64,000 nt of DNA from Symbiodinium natans (Eukaryota > Sar > Dinophyceae > Suessiales > Symbiodiniaceae): positions 62,001-126,000 of the forward strand of contig CAJNDS010002627.1 of the NCBI GenBank assembly GCA_905221605.1, in the 5' to 3' direction. Positions 30,070 to 39,819 of the stretch are shown here, one piece after another. The position numbers and the translations under genes are program-made. The notes beneath the pieces are model-generated. The model worked only from the letters and a program-made list of their open reading frames with translations. It had not been told where the DNA came from and did no database searches. The stretch's first letter is position 1; the number at the start of each line of letters is the position of its first letter.

Positions 30070-30943
30070 CTGAGATCTCGTTGTCGTGGTCATCATCTTC
30101 TGGACGCTTACGCAAACCGTCCGCACTCCACGTTTGCGCCGTCGCCACATAGTCGATGGCAGTTTCAGCAAATCGACGCCCTTGCAAGGGTGCAAAGGTG
30201 GACATGCAGCAATACAACATACACCAATACAAGCTAGACAAAACGCACAACTTCGCAGACGAAGCGCGCTTGCGAGCACAACCACCTGTACCCCGAAGAG
30301 CCAAGAGATCTGCTGCCAAGGAAGAGGCAGCTACGCCATTAGCCACACCCGCCCTTTGCTGCATCTTCGCTGTCTTCAACGCCTGGTCGGCTGCCTGGCA
30401 TTCACAAGACGTAGCTCTACATGCACGTCTGCAGCTACGCTCACACACCATACCAACCGATCGCTAGCCCATTCTCTCGCACACTTACTCGCCCATGTAC
30501 CGCCTCACCCGGCCTCCCGACGCTGATGCGCCTCCTGGTCGAGAACATCAACTTGCCCGAGAGGAGCTAATAGCGTAGCAATGCGATCCAAAGGTGCATT
30601 GTCCTCAAGTACAACCTGCCAAGGAGTCACTATCATAAGGCGTCAGGCCTCGTCCGTCTGGGCTAGCGCTCAAGATACAAGGTCGACGGTTTAGACTGTA
30701 AGGGTTCAGTTCTGGATTTGCGTTCTGTACGCTTGACGCCTGCAACACTCCACCGTTGGATAGCGGGACAATCTTCTTGACGTGGCGGAAAAGGTCCCCT
30801 AAGAGCGGCTGCGTTGCAGCTTTCGCGGCTGCTCGCGACGGCACCGCAGTTGTGAGCACCACTCGCACCGTAGACATGCCAAGCGCGAGCTCCGGAAGCG
30901 CCTAACCCTCACACTCAAACCCGACAAATCTGCAGTCAGCCTT
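30070..30943. other. Unique segment between duplicated blocks
   Basis: It holds competing open frames on both strands (for example 30065-30451 minus and 30086-30526 plus). None has a family motif, so no gene is called. Confidence 0.4.
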
Positions 30944-31400
30944 TCAGAAACAGCTCACAGTCGAGTGAGAATGTGTACACTTGTTGCAAACAAGCATGAC
31001 TTCCGTCCCATGAGCTGCCTGCAGGACCACGCAATGTTTCCACAGGTCGCGCAAGCGAGGCTCGACAGCCGGTTCACCGTGACGAAGCTCTTCACGCCAA
31101 CTTACACGAAGCACACAACACCACATATAGATCAATTTCCCACCTCGCTCGCTATTTCCCGGACAAACCTTGCGCGTGCCTTCGTCAGCAACTGACTTTC
31201 TGCTCACGTGCCTCTCTGTCCAGTGACTCGTGAGAAGAGGACTTCTGCCACCAACAAAAGCAGCACCCAACTTTTGCCAGCTGTCTGGCTGAAACCTCTG
31301 CCCAAACCGACACCACACTAAGCACCATTTTAAAAGCACTAGGTCTTGCGTTGTTGCCAACCACTACAGTCGACTCTTGAGTTCCTGCTTCTGCAGCTCG
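30944..31400 (-). pseudogene. Decayed coding-like frame in the duplicated segment
   Basis: About 138 codons are open on the minus strand. The homologous frame in copy 1 (about 29397-29800) matches it in pieces such as TERHVSRKSVA and RLRDL but is broken by stops and shifts. Conversely, copy 2 has a TAG where copy 1 reads CAG. Different stops in each copy imply a once-longer reading frame that has decayed since duplication. Family unknown. Confidence 0.35.
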
Positions 31401-31586
31401 CATGGCAACCTGTACAAATAACAATTGGACGCAAATATAGCGGCTTGCAGCATTTAGCACCTGTACTGCAGCGAGTGGTCCCAATGTCAGCCTCTGCTGT
31501 TCATGCGCGGACGGCCGCACGCAGCTGTACATCGACCCACCCTGCTGTGCTGCGCAGGACTCCGACGCACCTTGGAAGCATCTACT
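31256..31586. repeat. Segmental duplication, copy 2 core
   Basis: Equal in length to copy 1 and in direct orientation 1,517 bp away. A further partial unit with the motif ACGTGCCTCTCTGTAC and the GTTCCTGCTTCTGCAGCT block continues to about 31880, which suggests older rounds of duplication. Confidence 0.85.
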
Positions 31587-31889
31587 ACGTGCCTCTCTGT
31601 ACGGCGACGCGTCAAAGGAGGAACTCCTGCCTTGGATCCTACAAAAGCAGCCTCCAACAATCCAATTTTGGGTTCCTGCTTCTGCAGCTAGCATGGCAGA
31701 CAGCGTCTCGCCAACTTTTGCCGAAGCGCAAAGCAACAAGTGCTTTGAACGCAATTGGCCAGCTTTCTAGATGAGCCCTCTACCAACGCAAGTACGAGAC
31801 GACGCAATGTTAGAAGCGCAGAAGACTTTGATCCTAACCACGACAGGCGAGTCTTGGGTTCCTGCTTGTGCAGCTGGCCTCAAGCCTGC

Positions 31890-32300
31890 GTCTTGTTTTC
31901 GCATCTAGAACGCAAAGCCGAAAACTCACAACAGGGCGAGTTCCTGCTTTGGACGCCAGAAAAGCAAGTATTAGCATTGGCGAACTCTCGGCCACCAAAT
32001 GAGAAGCAACTTTTAGGCTTCGCGTCATGACAGCCTGGCGTCCAACGGATACTCTGAACTGCCTCGGGGAGACTTTGCTCAACTCCCACTGCTGTTCAAA
32101 TCTTCTAGCACTGCGCGGCCCTCCACGGGCAGCTCGCGTAAGACGGCCAAGTGCGCCTGGATCTCCGTGTGGGGAACCACGATGCTTCGCTCGTAATGCG
32201 CGCCAGTCTCTTTGGCTGGAACGATCCTTATAGAGCACATGCACTGCAACTGCTAGTCTCCGCGTTAGCGCTCGAACTGTGGACTTGCAAAGATCCAATC
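31890..32300. other. Spacer with competing frames, no gene called
   Basis: Overlapping open frames on both strands of 60-150 codons, with no motif to choose between them. Confidence 0.4.
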
Positions 32301-32306
32301 ACACAC

Positions 32307-33540
32307 TCAAGGCGTCAACATCGCGTTCCGGCTGACGCTTCTACGAACCCAGGTTTGGGATTTCGAGGGCCAAATGCAGACAACACGCTCTCCATCAGCG
32401 CGGGCCCAATACCCGGTCCAACCTGGAAGCGCCCCACCCAGTGCGTATGTGCTGCCCGTGAGGCGTAGACAAACTCTGTGCCCCTGTTCCTGCACTTGCA
32501 GACGCACATGTCCTGCCCACCCCGGCGGCGGCAGCCGGCTCAGATCGAAAGGAGCCAAATCCGTCCGGATCTCTGCAGGTGGAGATATAGTATTGGCCCA
32601 GGCACCAACTACTTGTCGAAGCTCTTGGCATCCCACAGCCACCTCCACCTAATCGTCTGACGGACACAGTGAAGCACAGACAGTTACGAGTTAAGCGCAC
32701 GCACACACAGATGACGAGCGACCACATGCTTCTTACAGGACTCCTCGCCTTGGGCACAACGCGGCCACGAAACTCCGCTGCTGTGTTGCAGCGCCACAGG
32801 ACATACTGGTGGCATAAATGAAGCGCCGCGGCCACGTTATCTGGAGATCCTGCAACGTAGAGGCCCACCATGTAAGGCGGCGCACGCTGTGCGCGCAGCC
32901 ACATTTGTGCATCCTGGCCCTGCGAGCACATAGCCAGGAACGCACACACAACACACACGAAAGGAGCAATGCTCCAGCGTGTTGCACATGAAAAGACTGC
33001 CGAGCAACCAATGCTTCTTCATCCCGAGGAAATCCTTCCGGAGCGCCGCAGCGCAAGAACTCGGGCCATGACTCCGAAATCTTGAAAAGTACATTCGGGC
33101 GCCCACCTGCAAGCGGTTAGAATAACTCCACTATCAGTTGGGGTTCGGAATAATCGCGTTTTCTGGGTGGAACGAAAAAGACAAAACGTTCGGTCTGGAT
33201 AAGGAAGCAGTCCCTTGCTACTGGCATGAAGCACTCAGGTCTAGTGTGACAGCAGTCGATTCATTTGAAAGAAATCCATGTCGTCGGGGTGCGATTGTGA
33301 CTAGACAAGGCCACATGCCGGACCAATACAAAGCTCCAAATCAAACAACGAGGCACTGCTGTGCTGAAGCGCAAGGAGTGCCAAGGGGCCCTCCGCATCC
33401 GGGAACAAGAGTTCTGCGCGAGTCGCATAGCTGTGCACAGTGATCAGGAAGCACGGCGCAGGGATCGGCGCAGGACGACGTTGACGCTTAACGGGCAAAA
33501 ACTTCGGCACTTCTGAACACCTTGGTTTGCGCCATCGTAC
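32307..33540 (-). CDS. Exon-like blocks of an unrecognised gene
   Basis: Several minus-strand frames in this ITS-free interval look coding. One at about 33539-33304 contains RRPAPIPAPCFLITVHSYAT and ends with TAG. Another lies at about 33060-32735 and contains GFPRDEEALVARQSFHVQHA and, in another phase, PYMVGLYVAGSPDNVAAALH. A third, at 32648-32307, starts with ATG. The blocks are in different phases and separated by plausible AG acceptors, as expected for small exons or for a decayed gene. I recognise no family and cannot fix splice sites. Confidence 0.3.
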
Positions 33541-33577
33541 TAACGCCAGAACTCTTCAACCTCGCAGGCACCCACAC

Positions 33578-33602
33578 AAACCACACACACACACACACAC
33601 AT
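33578..33602. repeat. (AC)n microsatellite
   Basis: A CA/AC run of about ten units. Confidence 0.9.
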
Positions 33603-33816
33603 ACACGTCCACACTAGCCTGCCATACATGTTCTCAACAACGCTACATGACGAGGCTCCCTGCACTGCCCTTCGCAGCAGCCCCTGCTGACTTCACTGCA
33701 GCCTTCTCGCTCATGGCTCGATGGACACTGCCCTCTCACAGATCTTGCACGGGGCCAAAGACTCCACGAAAACCAACAACCGCAGAACTTATGTCCTCGA
33801 AGGGGCTTTCCGTTTC

Positions 33817-33985
33817 GGGTTTAGGGTTTAGGGTTTTGGGTGTTGCTGAATTTAGGGTTTCAGGGCTTACCCCTCAGGGTTTAGTTTAGGCTTCAGGTTT
33901 AAGGTTTCTTGCTGCATTTAAGGTTTCAGGGCTTACCCCTGAAACTGTCACTATGCTGCCCAAGGTTTCAGGGCTTTCATTCCTG
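33817..33985 (+). repeat. Degenerate telomeric block with AAGGTTTCAGGGCTT units
   Basis: TTTAGGG units decay into a repeated phrase GGTTTCAGGGCTT(A/T)CCCCT, seen at about 33857, 33925 and 33965. Confidence 0.75.
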
Positions 33986-34215
33986 TAGCATTTAGGATCA
34001 GGCATCCCCCAGGGACAAGCCTACACCAGCAACAAAACCCACCGGCACAGAAGCCGATCCCTGGGCTCTTTCCAAAAAAATATCCAAGCGATGACTTTCA
34101 CTCTATTTTTTTGGGAGGGGAGGGTTCCCGAGCGAATCGTAGCTTGGGATTCTTAGCAGACAAAGCTTGACAGAGGCTCTGCACAGTGCTGACATAAGAG
34201 GCCCTGAACAAAAAA

Positions 34216-34664
34216 ACTAAACCCCACCCAAGCCCCAAACCCCAAACCCTAAACCCTCAACCGCCAAACCCTAAACCTTAAACCCCAAACCCTAAACCCC
34301 AAACCCTAAACCCTAAACCCTACCTGGGACAAGTAGGAGCTCAGTACCTGCAGCTGTGCACCCAGAGTTGTCAGGCAGTTTAGGTGCTCAAGGGTTGGGA
34401 ACTTGGGGTCTGAAGGTTTTGGGAGTCGGACTTGGGCTAAACCCTTACCCCTTAACCCTAAACCCTAAACCCCCAACCCTAAACCCTAAACCATAAACCC
34501 TAAACCCTAAACTCCACAGCCGGGCCGTTGGCTAAACGAAAAGTTCACCAGGAAGACCGGAAGCCACACCGACCTGGGCTTGGGTGTCGGTTCACGGCTT
34601 AGGGAGGCACCTGCTCCTCGGGGCTGCAAAGAATCCAAACCCTAAACCCTAAGCCCTAAACCCC
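34216..34664 (-). repeat. Three CCCTAAA arrays
   Basis: C-strand arrays at 34216-34322 (mixed with CCCCAAA), 34440-34513 and 34636-34664, separated by about 120-bp unique spacers without genes. Confidence 0.9.
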
Positions 34665-34861
34665 TCAACATTGTCATTACCTACGGAGGGCTCCGAGGCA
34701 ATGAGCTGGCAGGGCTTAGCTCTTGTATAGGCTTTTTGTGCTTCGGCGAGAAGCGACAACTCTGCACAAATGGGCACTGGGGAAACCCACCAACTCGGTA
34801 CAGCCTTGGTATACAAAACGCTTGCACAAAGCAGGGTGAATCAATTGCCGCGGCCGCACTT

Positions 34862-35129
34862 CTTAGGGTTTAGGGTTTAAGGTTCCGGGTTTAGGGTTTA
34901 GGGTTTCGAGTTTAAGGTTTAGGGTTTCGGGTCTAGGGTTTAGGGTTTAGGGTGTAGGGTTTAGGGTTTAGGGTCTACGGCCAGGAGACCAGGTGAGCAT
35001 CATGTCTTCGACCAGGTTCCGGCGGTACTTCTGCCACCCTGCGCCAGCGACGAGGTGCGGCTTAGGGTTTAGGGTTTAGGGTTTAGGGTTTAGGGTTTAG
35101 GGTTTAGGGTTTAGGGTTTGGAGCTTAAG
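34862..35129 (+). repeat. Two TTTAGGG arrays
   Basis: Arrays at 34862-34974 (with TTCGGG variants) and 35061-35129 (nearly perfect). The facing C-strand arrays to the left make the 34665-34861 spacer a segment bounded by convergent telomeric repeats. Confidence 0.9.
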
Positions 35130-36300
35130 GTTTGCTGTAATAGGGCGTAGATGCTGTGAAGGTTAGGATGCAGCAGAGGCTCGAATGCCTCATCAGAGAG
35201 CACAGCTCTGGCCCGATTGTGGAAGGCCATGTAATACTTTCCTCCCACCCCACGCCGTCCGAGGCGGCAAAACCACCCAAACCTATTCCTTTTAGGGTTT
35301 CGGCCTAAACTCATGACAATCGCTTACTTGTGGGGCTGAAAGATAATTCCGTGTTCCGAGATTAAGGGCCCATACTTCGGACGCTTCTAAACACAAGGCT
35401 TAGGGGTCGTGCTAGGGGCCCGTGATTCCAGCCTTAGAGATCAGAAAGCTTCAAACCCTAAACCCTAAACCCTAAACCCTAACCCCTAAACCCTAAACCC
35501 TAAACCCTAAGGGCTCAAGGGAGCCTGAAAGTGACAGGAACACCCGGCAGAGGCCATAGCGTGAGCACCGGTCCGATACTCCTTACTTGACGCTAAGGCA
35601 GCGGTTGAGGGTTAGGTCTAGGGTTTAGGGTTTCGGGTTTAAGGGGCTTAGAGGGTTTAGGGAGCAAAACGAAACACTTCTGAGGTTTTAAGACACATTG
35701 AAAACTAAACCCACATACCGACAGATGCGGTGCTACTAGGGTTTAGGGTAGTTTAGGGACTGAAACTGCAAGAAAATCTTGCTTGTTTGTACTCGTTTCT
35801 ACATAAACCGAACCTATGGTTTCCATAGTAAGCCTTTGTTTGTTGACCAGATCTACAGTTAATCTCCTAGAATCTCAAGCTGCTTAACCCAAAAAGAAAC
35901 CGCAATGGAGACTATAGGTAAACCCTAAACCGCTGACAGTAAAACGCCGACAGACCTATCCCCCAAAGCCTAAACCCTAAACCCTAAACCCTAAACCCTA
36001 AACCCTAAACACTCCTAGGCTCAAGAGCAAAGATGCCGTAGCACTGGCTCCGATCGCGAAGCCTTCCTTGTGCCCAATCGATGGGCTCTTCATGTCCACC
36101 TCTGCATGGCTGCTCCGGAGCTTTCTAGGCGTGTGAGGTCTAGGGTCCAGGGTTTATGTCTGTAAGGGGTTTAGGGTTGAGGGTTACAGTACTTTTTCGG
36201 GTTTAGGGTTGAGGGTTTAGGGTCTGTATAGGGTCTGCGGTTGAGGGTCTAGGGTTTCGGGTTTAGGGTCTCGCCGCTAATTTGGGCGTCTTGATTTTTA
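35130..36300. repeat. Mosaic of short telomeric arrays
   Basis: CCCTAAA units at 35453-35511 and 35966-36011; TTTAGGG-type units at 35605-35665 and 36148-36275 (degenerate). The spacers, including a 67-codon minus frame at 35111-35314, show no recognisable gene. Confidence 0.75.
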
Positions 36301-38136
36301 CCCCATGATATACACTCGATGCGTATATATATATCTATGTATAAAAAGAGGTTGTACAAGGTTTGATGGTCAGGGAGCCAAGAGCTAGAGTCAGGAGCGG
36401 CGTCAGCGGGACGGCTAGCAAGTCAGGGGCAGGGAGGGCCGGGGCCTGGAGGAGGGCCGGGGGGGCTAGGGGCCAGGGGCGGACACAGGGTGGGCCAGGG
36501 GTCCGCCTGCTCCTGGCCTGGGGGCCTTGGCATACCACCCCCCAAAACGGTCAGCCACCTCCAGAACAAAGACCTTGAAGTTTAGGTGCTCACTTTATGA
36601 AGGGGACCAGTAGTCCCGGCATGAACCTGTTCCGGTACCGGCCCATGCTGGGGCGCTACGGACGAGGCGGGCAAGCGAACTGGGTCGACTTTCGCCATAG
36701 AGGTCGGAGGGCTCAAGCGCCGCCCCCCCTCTGTCGGGGACGGCCTAGGCCGTAAGTTTAGGGTTTAGGGTCTAGGGTTTAGGGTTGAGAGATTAGGTGT
36801 AGGGTGTCGGGCCTCCAAGACCTCACTTTGCTACCCCCACCTTCTCACAGCCCCCGAAATCCTCCGGAGATCTCAAAAAACATTATCCGAAGGGTCGCAC
36901 CCGAAGGGTCGCACCATCTGGTTCGTCAGGCTTTGAACCTTTTGAGGGTAGCTAATCTAAGACATATTCAACCCTAAACCCTAAACACGCCCCTTAAGGG
37001 GCATGGTCAAAGCTTTCCTTCTTTTCTCCTCTTATAGGTGAAGGGGTATGGGTTAGGGGTATGAGCTTAGGGTCTAAGGTTTAGGGTTTGGGGTATGGGT
37101 TTGGGGTATGTTGAAGCATGCTTAGAACTAACCTGATGTAACGGACCCATATTGAAAAAGAAGCGGCCACCATGGGGTCTGCATTCTTACACGGTCTTCT
37201 CGTCGGGTTTGGAAGACCCGAATCTTGATCACAGTATTGTGATGTTTAGGGCTTAGAGTTTAGGTGTCCCCTAATTCGACAGCTCCGTAGTATGATTGGA
37301 TGCTTCACTCCTCGTAGTGGAGTGCCGCCCTCAATGAGCTCTTTGACTTGGTAGAAGGCGGGGTAGAGCAAGAAGGTGTGGTGCCTCGGAGGAAAAAGCT
37401 TCCCCAAACAGGGCTTCCGGGTTTAGGCTTTAGGGGTTTAGGAGTTTAGGGGTTAGAGGGGTTTAGGGGTTTCGGGGATTAGGGTTCCCAGGGAAGCTAC
37501 AGGGTCCCGTAAGATGGTCCCTTACCTTCTTGAGAAAGTTCTGAGGTATGCGCCCTTGGGTTTATACTTGGGTTTAGGGTTTAGGGTTGAGGGTTTCGGG
37601 TTTAGGGTTTACGGTTTAGGGTTTTTAAGGAGTATATAAAGGGTCCCCATTTAAGGGGGGACCACGAAACTACCCCGTTCAAGAAAACAACCATCTCAGT
37701 GCAGAAAGCTACTGGCTCAAAGGCTTCAAGCTTTGGCTAAAACCCGAAACCCTACATAAACCCTAAACCCTAAACCCTAAACCCTGAACCCTGTTTGGGG
37801 ACTTTGGGGCTAAACCCTCAACGGGCCCAGTCTGTTGGTAACCGGAATCCCTTGAGGGTTTGGAACTCGACGGTTCAGGGCTTAGAGTTATTTAGGGCTT
37901 TAGGTTCTGGGTTCAGGATTCAGGGCTTATCGTTTAGGGTTTAGGGTTTAAGGTTCAAGGTTTCAGGGGTGTTGAGTCTAAGGTTCAGGGTTTAGGGTTT
38001 GAGTATCTAAGGGGACCCCGTGGCTCCCAAGACCACGCACTCAAGGAATGCACCGTACCTCAGACCTCAATCGGGATCCTAAGGGGTTTAGGGTTTAGGG
38101 TTTGTTTTTTTGACAGTGAGTCAGACTTTCCGTCCA
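36301..38136. repeat. Mosaic of degenerate telomeric sequence
   Basis: G-strand islands at 36757-36790, 37076-37110, 37420-37480, 37570-37624, 37865-38000 and 38083-38104, and a C-strand island at 37740-37796. A G-rich stretch at 36380-36520 encodes only low-complexity Gly/Arg. No supported gene in this 1.8 kb. Confidence 0.75.
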
Positions 38137-38256
38137 CCCCTTACGAGGCGCTCACTGCGCGGGTTTCCCTGGACCTAGAGTCTAGAAATCTGAGAAACCC
38201 CTTACGAGGCGCTCACTGAGCGGGTTTCCCTGGACCTAGGGTCTAGAAAGCCGAGA
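38137..38256. repeat. 61-bp tandem duplication
   Basis: Two nearly identical copies of CCCCTTACGAGGCGCTCACTG followed by GCGGGTTTCCCTGGACCTAG and GTCTAGAAA, offset by 61 bp and differing at a few positions. Confidence 0.9.
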
Positions 38257-38587
38257 GCGCAACACAAACTGATCCAAGAAGACCTGCACTCTGACATTGA
38301 GGGTTCTCCCCCCCACACTACCAGTCCATAAGTGGGATTATAGTATCCCTATGATAATTCCCATTTGACACTGTTAGTCTACGGGGGAGCATCCCCAGTT
38401 GGAGGTCTCAAAGTTAGAGTTTAGGGCCTAGGGGGTTTCACGTGCGGTTGGGCTCTGCTTGGAGGTTAAGTCTGACCGTACTTAGAACTGTACATATAAC
38501 CATATTAGAGCACCTAAGGGGGGCTTATGTTATATTAAGGCACCTAAGGGGCTCATATTAAAGGGGCACCTAAGGGGCTTATAAGTG

Positions 38588-38640
38588 GGTTATAGGTACA
38601 GATACAATTCGTGAATAAGTACCATGAACCTCCAAGTAGG
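38588..38640 (+). repeat. Short dispersed element (family F), copy 1
   Basis: The segment TTATAGGTACAGATACAATT...AAGTACCATGAACCTCCAAGTA recurs in inverted orientation at 38866-38925 and in direct orientation at 38955-39006. Confidence 0.7.
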
Positions 38641-38689
38641 ACTTTCTGCAAGGCTGGCCCGCAACCCTGAGCCCCCAGATCTCCAGAAC

Positions 38690-38862
38690 CCTGAACCCAA
38701 AAACCCTAAACCCTAGACCCCAAACCACAAGCTTTAAACCCTGAACCCTAAACCCTAAAACCCTCAAACCCTCAAACCCTAAAACCCTAAAGCCCTGAAC
38801 CCTAAGACCCTAAAACCATAAAACGGTTTAGGGTTGAGGGTTGAGGGTTGGGGGTTTTGGGA
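38690..38862. repeat. Inverted telomeric junction, CCCTAAA then TTTAGGG
   Basis: Degenerate C-strand units up to 38821 meet G-strand units from 38825 (TTTAGGGTTGAGGG) with only a few bases between them. This is the 5'-CCCTAAA/TTTAGGG-3' arrangement. Confidence 0.85.
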
Positions 38863-38865
38863 TTC

Positions 38866-39006
38866 TTGGAGGTTCGTGGCACTTCTTAACCAATTATAGC
38901 TGTACCTATAGCCCGCTTAGAAGCCCCGTCAGTGCCCTGACATGGTTCTGAGTACAGTTATACGTACAGCTATAATTGGTGCATAAGTACCATGAACCTC
39001 CAAGTA
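38866..39006. repeat. Family F, copies 2 (inverted) and 3 (direct)
   Basis: Copy 2 (38866-38925) reads GGAGGTTCGTGGCACTT...ATTATAGCTGTACCTATA. Copy 3 (38955-39006) reads the complement, TACAGCTATAATTGG...CATGAACCTCCAAGTA. Together they can form a stem of about 50 bp. Confidence 0.7.
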
Positions 39007-39294
39007 AAGGGATCTAGTTTGCCTTGTCGATTTAGGGTTTGCGTTGAAGGTTGGGTCAAGGGCAGTTTCAGGCGGGTAGTTTCTGTTCATAGAAGCCCCT
39101 TATAAACAGTATAGGGTTTGTATAAGCCTCTTATAGGCCTCTTATAAGGGAAACTATCCACCTGAAGCTGCCCAATCAAGTTGGGGTTTTAGGTTTTTAG
39201 GGTTTTATACTTTTGTGATGCCTTAGAGTACGCCTCTTGTGGCCTGAAAGAAGGGAACCCAAATCAAGTCCCAAAACCACAGGGTACCTGAAGC

Positions 39295-39415
39295 CCTAAA
39301 CCCTCAACCCCAAACCCTAAACGCCAAGTCCTAAACCCCAGCCAAACCCTAAACCCTGAACCCTAAACCCCAAACAAAAACCCTAGACCCTACACTCTAA
39401 ACCCTACAAACCCTA
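39295..39415 (-). repeat. Degenerate CCCTAAA array
   Basis: C-strand units mixed with CCCCAAA, CCCTAGA and CACTCTAAA variants. The sequence 39416-39819 carries no supported gene, apart from lying just past the stop codon of the 594-codon gene. Confidence 0.9.
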
Positions 39416-39819
39416 CAGAGTCTATTCAAGGGTGCTAAGCTCAGGGGGTTTATGGCGCAGGGGTGCAGCGTCGCGAGGGCAGCCAAGACGCCAGCGCCGT
39501 GCAAAGAGGTGCTTTCAGAAACTCTCCATTTTCTCAGGCTTCGGAGCCGCCGCCCGCGGAACCCTGGGCCCTGGACCCTGAATTCTCCACCCTAAGCCCT
39601 AGAAACTTCTCTAGACAACGGCAAACTCTTTTGTAAGGACTCCAGACGAACACAAGGATCCTAGTCGAAACGACCCCGCCACCCTAATCCCCTAGCCCTG
39701 CCCCTGACACGATGACTGCTTCTCTACCCCCGCCATGTTCTGCCTCATGACGGACGCATTCCATGCTCCAGACTTCTCCTTGGCCGGGCCGCGTGCTACG
39801 TACCGCAAAGAGTGCTGTG

